Below, piece by piece: positions 16,349-22,829 of a DNA stretch of 29,360 nucleotides (its first letter is position 1; each line of letters starts with the position of its first letter). The position numbers and the translations under genes are program-made. The DNA is from Candidatus Aminicenantota bacterium (GTDB lineage: Bacteria; Acidobacteriota; Aminicenantia; Aminicenantales; Aminicenantaceae): the NCBI GenBank assembly GCA_030607635.1, contig JAUWJP010000001.1:1-29360 (forward strand), written 5' to 3'. The notes beneath the pieces were generated by a model. It was not told the DNA's origin and did no database searches. It was given only the letters and a program-made list of their open reading frames with translations.

Positions 16349-16743
16349 AAGAAAAAAAAGATATCGCAACTCTCCTGCAAGAAGCCGTGGATTCGATGCT
16401 CGAGTATGGCGGCACTCCGTATGTCATAATCTGTAATAAAAAAACATGGGAGAAGGTAGCCATGGATTTCCGTAACCAGAGTCGCATTGAAGAAGAGTCT
16501 ATGCCGCAGTTACTTTGGTTTAAATATGAAGGCGGGGATCTGCCTATCCTGAAGTTTAAATACTCGCCGGACGACAGGATCGATGTCCTGAACAAAGATA
16601 CCTACGAGCGGCTTATGAAGGAAACAAAAGGAGGGTACTCGCTCTCAGCTCACTTTAAAAGTACGGCAGAAGGCTACTGTGCAACAACTCATATCGGCAT
16701 CGAAGCTCTGCCCTTAGATGAACAAAAGAGAGGTAAGGAATGA
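16345..16743 (+). CDS. Hypothetical early protein
   Basis: 132 residues. A helical N-terminus (IATLLQEAVDSMLEYGGTPY) is followed by a beta-rich part (YVIICNKKTWEKVAMDFR, LLWFKYEGGDLPILKFKYSP), an alpha/beta domain with no catalytic motif I can identify. It overlaps both neighbours by four bases, so it is translationally coupled. Unknown family. Confidence 0.6.
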   Translation: MKEKKDIATLLQEAVDSMLEYGGTPYVIICNKKTWEKVAMDFRNQSRIEEESMPQLLWFKYEGGDLPILKFKYSPDDRIDVLNKDTYERLMKETKGGYSLSAHFKSTAEGYCATTHIGIEALPLDEQKRGKE

Positions 16744-16946
16744 CCGAAACAATCACAGTCAGCCAGCTTTATAAGCATATCAAAAACTCAAACATGATGG
16801 GCTATATCGATTCGGAAGCTGCGCTGATCAGAATGATTAAAAAAATGACAGAAGGCAAGCCTGGTTCGGCTATCTGCTTTCACTTCGTCACTCCCAAATC
16901 TGAAAGTTTAGTTTTTAGGGTCAACCTAAGGAGTCTGGATAATTAA
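16740..16946 (+). CDS. Hypothetical early protein
   Basis: 68 residues (TVSQLYKHIKNSNMMGYIDS, then AICFHFVTPKSESLVFRVNL). The ATGA overlap with the gene before indicates coupling. No domain recognised. Confidence 0.55.
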   Translation: MTETITVSQLYKHIKNSNMMGYIDSEAALIRMIKKMTEGKPGSAICFHFVTPKSESLVFRVNLRSLDN

Positions 16947-17096
16947 ATGTTAGGAATAGAAATCCCAAGATCCCACGCAAGACTTAAACTAGATTCAAAC
17001 CACTGGCCTACTCAGTGGCAATTCTTTCTTGCTCACGTTGCGCTTATCCTGTCCGGGATAGGATTCCTTTTGTGTCTGGCAATCTTATTTAGTTGA
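16947..17096 (+). CDS. Small single-span membrane protein
   Basis: 49 residues, starting at the base after the previous stop. The last 22 residues form one hydrophobic helix (FFLAHVALILSGIGFLLCLA) and the N-terminus is hydrophilic, so it is a C-tail-anchored membrane protein. A role in excluding other phages or altering the host envelope is conceivable but not shown. Confidence 0.55.
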   Translation: MLGIEIPRSHARLKLDSNHWPTQWQFFLAHVALILSGIGFLLCLAILFS

Positions 17097-17252
17097 ATGA
17101 GTAAAAACCTTACAAGAAAATCTTTTGACCATGCGATGAAGAAAATAGAAGAAGATGCAGAATGGGCATTAAGGCATCCCGTCCCACGTGTTTGGTTTCC
17201 TAGTGAAATAAAGATACTAAAAAAGATTGGATTCTTTAAGAAGAAAAAATGA
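17097..17252 (+). CDS. Unknown basic small protein
   Basis: 51 residues (FDHAMKKIEEDAEWALRHPV, ending IGFFKKKK). It starts immediately after the previous stop and ends overlapping the next ATG. The strongly basic C-terminus could bind nucleic acid or membrane. No family recognised. Confidence 0.5.
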   Translation: MSKNLTRKSFDHAMKKIEEDAEWALRHPVPRVWFPSEIKILKKIGFFKKKK

Positions 17253-17365
17253 AAAAGATATTGAAGGCTATTTTAAGGTATCTCAAGCTGTACTGGTTTT
17301 TCTTAGGCTGCAATAGTGAAGAGGAGCTTATGGAATACTGTAAGAAAAATGGGATCGGACCATGA
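17249..17365 (+). CDS. Very small unknown protein
   Basis: 38 residues (MKKILKAILRYLKLYWFFLG, then SEEELMEYCKKNGIGP). It overlaps both neighbours by four bases, the pattern of the whole train, which supports translation despite its size. The N-terminus is an amphipathic basic helix that could associate with membrane. Confidence 0.45.
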   Translation: MKKILKAILRYLKLYWFFLGCNSEEELMEYCKKNGIGP

Positions 17366-17565
17366 AACTGGGCAAAGATGATCGAAGATCGATCCACTTA
17401 TTCAGACACGCTAAATGCCAGCTGCATCAACCATTCGTCAAGATGGTTAAGGATCCTGCTCGGCATGCTTGGATCTGCCCTCAATGCGGAAACACGATGG
17501 ACGAGATCGTGAGAGAACATCATTTAAGAAATTTGTTACGGGAGAGGAGATATTTTCATGGATAA
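17362..17565 (+). CDS. Small zinc-finger-like protein
   Basis: 67 residues. Cys19 and His22 (CQLH) and Cys39 and Cys42 (CPQC) form a plausible zinc knuckle pair, so a small DNA-, RNA- or protein-binding finger is likely. The C-terminus is basic (HHLRNLLRERRYFHG). ATGA overlap at the start; eight-base overlap with the next gene, whose ribosome site lies inside this one. Confidence 0.6.
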   Translation: MKLGKDDRRSIHLFRHAKCQLHQPFVKMVKDPARHAWICPQCGNTMDEIVREHHLRNLLRERRYFHG

Positions 17566-17767
17566 AATTCAATGGTTTGGAAGTACCAATGAAACCTGCC
17601 GAGGCTTTGTTCTCCCCCACTTCAAGATCTATAGAAGCAAAGAGGGGTTGATCTTATTTATCTTTGATGACCGGCCGGAATCTATTCCCATCAAGTCTGT
17701 GCAGGAAGGTAAGATCAAAGCTAAGAAATACCTGGACGCTAAACTCTACGAGAAGTTTGGAGAGTAA
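17558..17767 (+). CDS. Hypothetical early protein
   Basis: 69 residues, beta-rich first half (FKIYRSKEGLILFIFDDRPE) and helical end (EGKIKAKKYLDAKLYEKFGE). GAGAGGAG precedes the start inside the gene before. No domain recognised. Confidence 0.55.
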   Translation: MDKIQWFGSTNETCRGFVLPHFKIYRSKEGLILFIFDDRPESIPIKSVQEGKIKAKKYLDAKLYEKFGE

Positions 17768-17768
17768 A

Positions 17769-18104
17769 ATGAAAATTGATATTGAGCATGACGTTGCAAG
17801 AGATCTGTATGGAGTCTATGTTTTTGAGAAACATAACAAAGTCCTCTACGTGGCAGCACCACAAGAAATTAAAATGGTCGAAGTAAAGAATTATAAACCC
17901 TTTTCTTCCCTCCCGGATCTCAAGCCCTTTTTAGAAATAGATGGCCTTATCGCCATGGATTTCTTTGGAGAATTATTTAAGGCTCTTATTGCAGCGGGCT
18001 TTAAAGATCAGGAAGATTTAGAGCAAATAAAATCTGTCCTGAAAGCCAAGGAATTCCACCTGGAAGATATGAGAAAATTAGTATTTAAGAAAAAAGGAGA
18101 ATAA
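17769..18104 (+). CDS. Hypothetical early protein
   Basis: 111 residues from ATG 17769. The frame is open further left, but that part overlaps the previous gene in another frame, and GGAGAG lies four bases before this ATG. Two halves: strands (YGVYVFEKHNKVLYVAAPQE) and helices (IDGLIAMDFFGELFKALIAA, then EQIKSVLKAKEFHLEDMRKL). Unknown function. Confidence 0.6.
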   Translation: MKIDIEHDVARDLYGVYVFEKHNKVLYVAAPQEIKMVEVKNYKPFSSLPDLKPFLEIDGLIAMDFFGELFKALIAAGFKDQEDLEQIKSVLKAKEFHLEDMRKLVFKKKGE

Positions 18105-18105
18105 T

Positions 18106-18351
18106 ATGCAAGAAATTATGAAAGACGGATCCGAAGGTAAGACCATCGTAGAAGACACCCTGGAAGATCTTCTTCCGTACATCAAAAGGTCCCTGGAGGA
18201 TCCAAAGGTCAATTACGTCAAGATCTTCAAAGGTACAAAGGTAGGCCCAAGCAGGTCAGGGAAGAAGCCCTTTCAACGAAAGGATACTTTCGCCGCTGAA
18301 GAGAATAAAAAAGATATACTCGAAAGCCTAAAAGAAGAAATAGAGAAGTGA
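18106..18351 (+). CDS. Hypothetical early protein
   Basis: 81 residues with an AAAAGGAG site. It contains EDLLPYIKRSLEDPKVNYVK and a basic SGKKPFQRK stretch, ending in a charged helix (NKKDILESLKEEIEK). It ends in a GTGA overlap with the zinc-ribbon gene. No family recognised. Confidence 0.55.
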   Translation: MQEIMKDGSEGKTIVEDTLEDLLPYIKRSLEDPKVNYVKIFKGTKVGPSRSGKKPFQRKDTFAAEENKKDILESLKEEIEK

Positions 18352-18875
18352 TAATAGCAGAATATAAATGCGGCTACTGTGGCTCTACCTTTAAGCTCTC
18401 CTACTTTAATTCAGTAGATATTCCGGAAAGAAACGTGGGCTGCACAAACTGTAGAACGGCAGGTGCGGACGTAAAGCTAATTAAAAAAATAAGAGATGAG
18501 AAGAGAGAGTCTGCTTACCTGGAAGCCTACGAGAAAGTTTATGAGAAAAGAAAAGAAGAAAAGAAACCCAGCCCCCTGGATGAATTGATTGAGAAGTGCG
18601 GAGAAGAAGACGAGAAAGAACAAGAGAAGAAATATAGAAAAAAGTTTTCAATGTCGAACCTGGAATTCCCAACCTCTATCCTTATGGCCAAAGGCTGCCT
18701 GCTTAAAACCTCCCTCCAGCTTACCGGCGTCAATCAATCACAACGTGTGAATCAGCTTGACCAAATTAACGAGGCTGTCGATATCCTAAATGAAGCTAAG
18801 AAACAAAAAGAAAACGAGATTGTAGAAAAAGCAAAAGAAGAAAAAGAGAAACCAATTCCTTATGTTAAAAGATAA
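18348..18875 (+). CDS. Zinc-ribbon protein with coiled coil and duplicated C-terminal domain
   Basis: 175 residues, starting at GTG in a four-base GTGA overlap. Cys8/Cys11 (CGYC) and Cys32/Cys35 (CTNC) form a four-cysteine zinc ribbon. A long charged helix follows (about 45-100). Residues about 105-160 (LEFPTSILMAKGCLLKTSLQ, then LDQINEAVDILNEAKKQKEN) are a second domain that recurs as the entire next gene. Zinc ribbons of this kind often bind nucleic acids or RNA polymerase, so a transcription role is possible but unproven. Confidence 0.6.
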   Translation: MIIAEYKCGYCGSTFKLSYFNSVDIPERNVGCTNCRTAGADVKLIKKIRDEKRESAYLEAYEKVYEKRKEEKKPSPLDELIEKCGEEDEKEQEKKYRKKFSMSNLEFPTSILMAKGCLLKTSLQLTGVNQSQRVNQLDQINEAVDILNEAKKQKENEIVEKAKEEKEKPIPYVKR

Positions 18876-18894
18876 AATTATAAAGGAGGATTAA

Positions 18895-19107
18895 TTGTCA
18901 GACCTAGGCTACCCTATCTCCATCCTCGCTACTAAAATCCTCAACCTTTCAAGAAATCACCCAGACTTATCTAAAGAGCTAACAAGTAAAGTGGCCAAGC
19001 TAAATGCCATCAATAAAGCTATTAATATTTTGAAAGATGAAAAAAAGAAAGAGGAAATTAAAGAGAGAGAAGAACTATTAAAGAGATATAAAAATATAAA
19101 ATTATAA
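18895..19107 (+). CDS. Stand-alone copy of the C-terminal domain of the preceding protein
   Basis: 70 residues. The start is TTG at 18895, supported by AAGGAGGA eight bases earlier. LGYPISILATKILNLSR and LNAINKAINILKDEKKKEEI align with LEFPTSILMAKGCLLKT and LDQINEAVDILNEAKKQKEN of the upstream protein, so one arose by duplication of the other. It may pair with it as a heterodimer. Last gene before the 604-base gap. Confidence 0.6.
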   Translation: MSDLGYPISILATKILNLSRNHPDLSKELTSKVAKLNAINKAINILKDEKKKEEIKEREELLKRYKNIKL

Positions 19108-19249
19108 AAATGAAAATATGAAATCAGGAGAGTAGGGGTTGTATGATAATAGAGGGGGTCAAATAAAAAATCCCCATGTCCCCCCCCCAAAATCTGAGGG
19201 GTCGGAATACGGCGTGTAGTTGACATAATTATCCTTATGCGACACCAAC

Positions 19250-19272
19250 AGAGGTAATTTCACCTCTTTTTT
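19250..19272 (+). terminator. Intrinsic terminator after the small-gene train
   Basis: AGAGGT (19250-19255) and ACCTCT (19262-19267) form a 6-bp stem with a 6-base loop, followed by a run of six T. It would end the transcript from the small early genes. Its 3' half (19256-19267) is also the exact complement of AGAGGTGAAATT at 19683-19694 in the next operon's leader. Confidence 0.65.
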
Positions 19273-19303
19273 CCCTATTTTCTACATAATTTCCCTATTT
19301 TCT
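19270..19303 (+). repeat. 14-bp direct repeat, 20-bp period
   Basis: TTTCCCTATTTTCT occurs at 19270-19283 and 19290-19303, start to start 20 bp, about two helical turns. This spacing would place two bound proteins on the same DNA face. It could be a protein-binding pair (iteron- or operator-like). Confidence 0.6.
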
Positions 19304-19653
19304 CTCTTGATCCTGGCATTTTGGACGGATCGCCGCTGTTTGCAGGAACGGAACCGATCGATCTATTTTTATCTTATCTTTAATCTAATAATAATAATTA
19401 AGAGTCAAGATCTCTTTTCTTATATCTAATATTATACTTACTTAATATATTATCTTATGTTCTCTATTAGTTATAACTCTCTATTATTCAATTATTAATA
19501 TTATTCATTATAAGCGGCGGGGGCGCTCGATGTTGTGGGCGCTGGATCGCTGCGGGCTGGCGGCGCTCTGCTGCTGGTGATCTCCTCATCTCCTCCAGGT
19601 TTCGCCGCTGTTGTTTTCTGCTTGCGCTCTGCTTGCTTTACCTCTGTTGTTTG

Positions 19654-19681
19654 TTGACAGTTTGCAATCTCATGGTATGAT
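19654..19681 (+). promoter_or_regulatory. Sigma70-type promoter of the antidefence operon
   Basis: Consensus -35 TTGACA (19654-19659), a 16-base spacer ending in TGG, and -10 TATGAT (19676-19681), giving an extended -10 (TGGTATGAT). The transcript would begin near 19688, about 25 bases before the first ATG, and would run through the ArdC/RadC/DUF2958-like genes. Confidence 0.75.
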
Positions 19682-19711
19682 TAGAGGTGAAATTCATTTG
19701 GAGGTGAATTC

Positions 19712-19885
19712 ATGTCAACTAAATTTAAAATCGAAGTCAAGACAGGCTCCGACCCTAAATGGTATTCAAACGCAATGCGCTACAATACCTTAAAAGAGGC
19801 AGAAAATGCCGCTTGGAATCTGGCAATGAGATGGACTCTCGTTGTTGATTATCGAGCGGTTGCCGCTGATGAGGTGGGATCATGA
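19712..19885 (+). CDS. Small unknown protein leading the antidefence operon
   Basis: 57 residues, with TTGGAGGTGAATTC before ATG and an ATGA overlap into the ArdC-type gene. The sequence MSTKFKIEVKTGSDPKWYSN, then LKEAENAAWNLAMRW, is a compact beta-alpha fold. No family recognised. The leader carries the ribosome motif twice (GAGGTGAAATTCAT and GAGGTGAATTCAT), so the first copy may be a decoy or relic. Confidence 0.6.
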   Translation: MSTKFKIEVKTGSDPKWYSNAMRYNTLKEAENAAWNLAMRWTLVVDYRAVAADEVGS

Positions 19886-20706
19886 AGGGAAAAGAGCGGA
19901 GCAAATTTCTTACAGACAAGCTTAAAGATTTAGCATCTAATCTTGTGACCGATCCCGAAAAATTAAAAGCTTTTGCGGATCGCTGGCGGGGTGGTTTTCG
20001 TCAATACTCATTCTATAATATGCTGCTGATCGCTTTTCAACGTGCTGATGCTACCATTTGCGCTGGGTTCAACCAGTGGAGGAAACACAACAGATCGGTC
20101 AACAAAGGGGAAGCGGCGCTCTGGATTCTTGCGCCAGGTTTCTTCAAAACTAAACCTAAAGATGAAGACGAAGACGAAGACGAACAACAGGAAAAAACGG
20201 TGTCCTATTTCTTCTCGGTTCCTGTTTTTGATATCAGTCAAACCAGCGGCGAAGAGTTGAAAATTGGGAATTCTATGATCTCGGGCAATGGTGATCTTTC
20301 CCTTGATGATGTTTCATCAAAGTTTGATTATCCCTTAGAGGTGTCAAATTGCCTGGGTGATGGTTCAACCGATGGGCATAAAATAAGAGTTTCCAATAGA
20401 CAAAATAAGGCGCAAATGGTTGCTACTTATTTTCATGAATTGTCTCATATCATGCTGGATCATTCGAATGGGCGGGGTGACAATCTTTCCCGTCAAGTCA
20501 AGGAATTAGAGGCGGAGGCTACAAGCTTTCTAGTTTGCTCTTGCCTGGGCATTGACAATCAGGGCGCCGCTTCTTACATCGGCGGCTGGCATGGTAGCAG
20601 CGAAAAAATTGACAAGTCGGCAATAAAAATCCTGGGGACTGCTGAAAAGATTCTAAGGGTCGTAAAGCCTGAATTTTTCGAACGATCCAAAAAAGAGGCT
20701 TGCTAG
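19882..20706 (+). CDS. ArdC-type antirestriction protein (ssDNA-binding + zincin)
   Basis: 274 residues. The N-terminal 135 or so (WRGGFRQYSFYNMLLIAFQR, FNQWRKHNRSVNKGEAALWI, then YFFSVPVFDISQTSG) match the single-strand-DNA-binding domain of ArdC proteins. The C-terminal part is a zincin metallopeptidase: HELSH at 185-189 with Glu residues at 208-212 (ELEAE) as third ligand, then SYIGGW. ArdC proteins protect incoming plasmid or phage DNA from restriction endonucleases. An acidic linker (EDEDEDEQQ) separates the domains. It is coupled to the small gene before it and followed by a RadC-type gene, an arrangement common on mobile elements. Domain identification is from motifs; activity is inferred. 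Confidence 0.82.
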   Translation: MKGKERSKFLTDKLKDLASNLVTDPEKLKAFADRWRGGFRQYSFYNMLLIAFQRADATICAGFNQWRKHNRSVNKGEAALWILAPGFFKTKPKDEDEDEDEQQEKTVSYFFSVPVFDISQTSGEELKIGNSMISGNGDLSLDDVSSKFDYPLEVSNCLGDGSTDGHKIRVSNRQNKAQMVATYFHELSHIMLDHSNGRGDNLSRQVKELEAEATSFLVCSCLGIDNQGAASYIGGWHGSSEKIDKSAIKILGTAEKILRVVKPEFFERSKKEAC

Positions 20707-20714
20707 TTTTTAGA

Positions 20715-20765
20715 CTATGCAAGGGCTGGCGTCCTTGCGTAGCCTCTGAAAGGTAAAGCCTTTCA
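20715..20765 (+). promoter_or_regulatory. Two-hairpin leader ahead of the RadC-type gene
   Basis: CTATGCAAGG (20715-20724) pairs with CCTTGCGTAG (20733-20742), 10 bp with one G-U and an 8-base loop. TGAAAGG (20747-20753) pairs with CCTTTCA (20759-20765), 7 bp. AAATAAACTTGGAGGTG follows. Without a U tract this looks like a processing, stability or translation-control element rather than a terminator. Confidence 0.6.
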
Positions 20766-20786
20766 AATAAACTTGGAGGTGTAACA

Positions 20787-21476
20787 ATGAGTCTCGATGA
20801 TTTAAAAATCTTTCAAAGGCCAGTCATTGAAAAGCCGTTCTCTTTTTGTACCTCGGCAGAGGTGGCAGAAAAAATGAGCGGATATCAAAAGGCGGATCGT
20901 GAAATATTTGTCCTGTTGTTTCTCAATTCTAAGAACTTTGTTACCGCTATTGAAACACACACAGTCGGCAATGTTGACTCGGCGCCTGTTTACGTTCAAC
21001 AGGTTCTAAGGTCGGCGCTGCTTAATAATGCTTGTTCTTTGATCTGTGTTCATAATCATCCGTCTGGCGATCCTGATCCTTCCATGTCGGATCGAGAGAT
21101 CACAAAACAGATCGGTCTTGGTGCACACGTTGTCGGCATTAGATTGCTTGATCACGTGATCCTCGGCGATGCTGGGCGTTATTTCTCATTCGCTGACAAT
21201 GGGGATATCGGCGATTATGAAAAAGAGCTAGATCAAAAGGTTGCAGCGGGAAAGGTCGAGCAAAACAATTCATATTATTATGCTGGTGATCCGTATTGGC
21301 TGCGGGCAAGATTTTCCGGAAGTTGTTCACGTTGCAAAAAAGAGATCAAGAAGGGCGACAGGGTTTTTTACTTTCCCAAAACAAAGGACGTTTTTTGTGA
21401 TGATGATCTCTGCGGTGCTGCTGAGTCCAGGAGCTTCGAAGCGGCTGCCCAAGATGAATTTTATTATAACCAGTAG
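20787..21476 (+). CDS. RadC-type JAMM protein fused to a zinc-binding tail
   Basis: 229 residues. The RadC/JAB motif is intact: VHNHPSGDPDPS with His89, His91 and Asp102, preceded by ETHTVGN. It is a core-only RadC, lacking the N-terminal helix-hairpin-helix of chromosomal RadC, as is usual on phages and plasmids. Residues 180-209 add a four-cysteine zinc site (CSRC, then C204 and C209) not normally present in RadC. The JAMM core would be a metal-dependent hydrolase; its true substrate in mobile elements is not known. TTGGAGGTG ribosome site. Confidence 0.82.
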   Translation: MSLDDLKIFQRPVIEKPFSFCTSAEVAEKMSGYQKADREIFVLLFLNSKNFVTAIETHTVGNVDSAPVYVQQVLRSALLNNACSLICVHNHPSGDPDPSMSDREITKQIGLGAHVVGIRLLDHVILGDAGRYFSFADNGDIGDYEKELDQKVAAGKVEQNNSYYYAGDPYWLRARFSGSCSRCKKEIKKGDRVFYFPKTKDVFCDDDLCGAAESRSFEAAAQDEFYYNQ

Positions 21477-21477
21477 A

Positions 21478-21546
21478 GGATTGACAACCTCAGACGGTGC
21501 CAGGTTCCTCAATCCCTGGCGCCGCCTCTAAGGTTTCAAACCCTTA
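21478..21546 (+). promoter_or_regulatory. Pseudoknot-like leader ahead of the 74-residue gene
   Basis: GGTGCCAGG (21496-21504) pairs with CCTGGCGCC (21515-21523), 9 bp with one G-U. The 10-base loop contains TCAATC, which complements GGATTGA at 21478-21484 just after the RadC stop, so a pseudoknot can form. A second small hairpin (TAAGG 21529-21533 / CCTTA 21542-21546) leads into AAATAAAACTTGGAGGTG. Confidence 0.55.
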
Positions 21547-21570
21547 AATAAAACTTGGAGGTGTCTTAAA

Positions 21571-21795
21571 ATGATGATCTCGATTAACAATCTTTTAAAG
21601 CTGCACAATGACAACGGCGATGATCTGATTGTTTATTACCTTACAGAAGAGGACGTCCAAAATGTTGCCTGGCGCCAGCTGGGGCGCTGCCTGGATCAAA
21701 AGGAATTGCAGCGGGTCACAACGGGTGTCGATGCTGGGATGGGTGATTGCTGGATGGAAATTGTCGAGTCGGCTATTGACTGCATAGAGAAATAA
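21571..21795 (+). CDS. Unknown protein of the antidefence operon
   Basis: 74 residues (ISINNLLKLHNDNGDDLIVY, YLTEEDVQNVAWRQLG), acidic, alpha/beta. TTGGAGGTG lies ten bases before two successive ATG codons (21571, 21574). No known family. Acidity and neighbourhood make a DNA-mimic or partner of the ArdC/RadC proteins conceivable; nothing confirms it. Confidence 0.6.
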   Translation: MMISINNLLKLHNDNGDDLIVYYLTEEDVQNVAWRQLGRCLDQKELQRVTTGVDAGMGDCWMEIVESAIDCIEK

Positions 21796-21831
21796 CAGTC
21801 AAGATTTAAAATTTAACTTGGAGGTGAATTC

Positions 21832-22005
21832 ATGAAGGACAAATATCATGAGTCATTGTCTGAATGGCAAGAAAGGAATTGCGCTGGCTGTAGGTTTGCA
21901 GACGAAAAAAAAGTGGGGACGGGTGAAGCTTGCTGCACTTATTATCTTCATTATGAGCTAGGCGATGATGGCGAATGTAAAACAAAAGCGGAGGTGAAAA
22001 AATGA
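21832..22005 (+). CDS. Small Cys-rich protein
   Basis: 57 residues. CAGC (Cys17, Cys20), a Cys pair at 34-35 and Cys49 suggest zinc binding. ACTTGGAGGTGAATTC precedes ATG, and its end overlaps the DUF2958-like gene by four bases, so the two are translated together. No family recognised. Confidence 0.6.
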   Translation: MKDKYHESLSEWQERNCAGCRFADEKKVGTGEACCTYYLHYELGDDGECKTKAEVKK

Positions 22006-22322
22006 AATTAATAACAAAGGCAATCGCAAAAAAGGCTCAAGCGCAATTTTCTAGGGGCTCCGATATGGGCCAGCTGGTAGTGGCAAAATTCTTTGATCCT
22101 TGTGGCTCCTGGAGTTGGTACTTGATGAACCAAGATCCCGATGATCCTGATTATTTATGGGGCATAGCAAAGGGATCAGAAATAGAGGTGGGATCATTTT
22201 CCTTGTCTGAATTATCGACTGTCAATGGTGCGCTCGGCATAGGAATGGAAAGGGACATACGGTTCACTCCTAAACCAGCCAAGGAAATTCTGGAGAGATT
22301 AAACGCAGGGGAGCACATCTAA
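22002..22322 (+). CDS. DUF2958-like protein
   Basis: 106 residues. VVAKFFDPCGSWSWYLMNQD, then DYLWGIAKGSEIEVGSFSLS and ELSTVNGALGIGMERDIRFT, match the layout of DUF2958 proteins (metal- or nucleic-acid-associated unknowns that travel with ArdC and RadC genes on plasmids and phages). The biochemical role of the family is unknown. Coupled to the Cys-rich gene; the GGAGGTG site lies inside it. Confidence 0.7.
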   Translation: MKLITKAIAKKAQAQFSRGSDMGQLVVAKFFDPCGSWSWYLMNQDPDDPDYLWGIAKGSEIEVGSFSLSELSTVNGALGIGMERDIRFTPKPAKEILERLNAGEHI

Positions 22323-22327
22323 AAGGC

Positions 22328-22390
22328 GGGACAGTCCTTAGGCTGTCCCTGGCTGCCTCACCTTGTGGGGTATCCAGGCATTGCCTAAGG
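22328..22390 (+). promoter_or_regulatory. Loop-downstream pseudoknot leader
   Basis: GGGACAG (22328-22334) pairs with CTGTCCC (22343-22349) around loop TCCTTAGG. Loop bases CCTTAGG (22336-22342) are a perfect 7-bp complement of CCTAAGG (22384-22390). Between them CCTGG/CCAGG and CCTCAC/GTGGGG form a nested hairpin that competes for two bases of the first stem. The element ends 16 bases before the TGGAGG ribosome site of the next gene, so it could switch between folds and control translation. Confidence 0.65.
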
Positions 22391-22415
22391 GCAAAATTTA
22401 AATGGAGGTTTAATC

Positions 22416-22625
22416 ATGGTTTTTACTTACAGGGTCAAAGCTGTCGGCTATGGCTGCAATCTAGCAACCTATGATCTGGATTTTCCGATCTCTTCTAACT
22501 ATGACATTGAAGAAGATCGAGAGTCGGTCATGGCGAAGATCAGGAGTCATCTAAGAAAAAACTGGCAGCAAGGATACAAAATTATCTCGGTAACAAAAGA
22601 AAAGAGAAATTATTTGGAGGTGTAA
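22416..22625 (+). CDS. Unknown protein of the antidefence operon
   Basis: 69 residues (FTYRVKAVGYGCNLATYDLD, ESVMAKIRSHLRKNWQQGYK), an alpha/beta small domain. ATG 22416 follows AAATGGAGGTTTAATC. The ribosome site of the next gene lies at its 3' end. No family recognised. Confidence 0.6.
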   Translation: MVFTYRVKAVGYGCNLATYDLDFPISSNYDIEEDRESVMAKIRSHLRKNWQQGYKIISVTKEKRNYLEV

Positions 22626-22628
22626 CAC

Positions 22629-22793
22629 ATGAAGAAAATAAAAGAAGTAAGGATGAAAATAATCCAGCCTATCAAGTGTGAGTGGACTTGTCCCAACTGT
22701 CACAAAGTCAATTATGAGACCTACTATAATGCTCCAGGAAGAACAAGGGTTCAATGCGATTATTGTGGAGCGCTTTTTATTGCCACTAGATAA
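22629..22793 (+). CDS. Small zinc-ribbon protein
   Basis: 54 residues. CPNC (Cys21, Cys24) and CDYC (Cys43, Cys46) make a classic four-cysteine zinc ribbon after a basic N-terminus (MKKIKEVRMKIIQPIK). TTGGAGGTGTAACAC precedes ATG. Likely nucleic-acid or protein binding; function unknown. Confidence 0.65.
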   Translation: MKKIKEVRMKIIQPIKCEWTCPNCHKVNYETYYNAPGRTRVQCDYCGALFIATR

Positions 22794-22829
22794 AAGGGCA
22801 AACTTTAAAATTTAAAATGGAGGTGTAAC

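Larger units (their letters stand above)
19108..19711. other. 604-base gene-free region: possible origin or island boundary
   Basis: No convincing gene on either strand. In order it holds: a G5 tract at 19154-19158, C4 at 19172-19175, C9 at 19180-19188 and GGGG at 19198-19201; a terminator (19250-19272); a 14-bp direct repeat 20 bp apart (19270-19303); an AT-rich block of about 150 bases (19360-19512); a GC-rich block (about 19513-19640) with repeated GCGCT and two copies of CGCCGCTGTT (near 19331 and 19603); and a consensus promoter (19654-19681). AT-rich DNA next to repeats is common at replication origins, but no initiator site is recognised. Confidence 0.5.

Noticed and set aside
19180..19188. 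C9 tract as a phase-variation switch
   Set aside because: It is outside any gene and not between promoter elements; slippage would have no clear effect.
18957..19226. Minus-strand open frame of 89 codons across the end of the last small gene and the gap
   Set aside because: It lies antisense to the coding repeat of the 18895 gene, has no ribosome site, and is low-complexity Ser/Phe/Leu translation of A-rich DNA.
19220..19248. TTGACA at 19220-19225 as a promoter
   Set aside because: No -10-like hexamer lies 15-19 bases downstream (the bases are CACCAA and neighbours).
21482..21510. TTGACA just after the RadC-type gene as a promoter
   Set aside because: No -10 element at the right distance; the bases are better explained by the pseudoknot pairing.
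20715..22390. Gene-hairpin-gene pattern resembling integron cassettes with attC sites
   Set aside because: The stems lack the attC core ends (GTTRRRY and its partner), ribosome sites follow each stem, and no integrase is seen.
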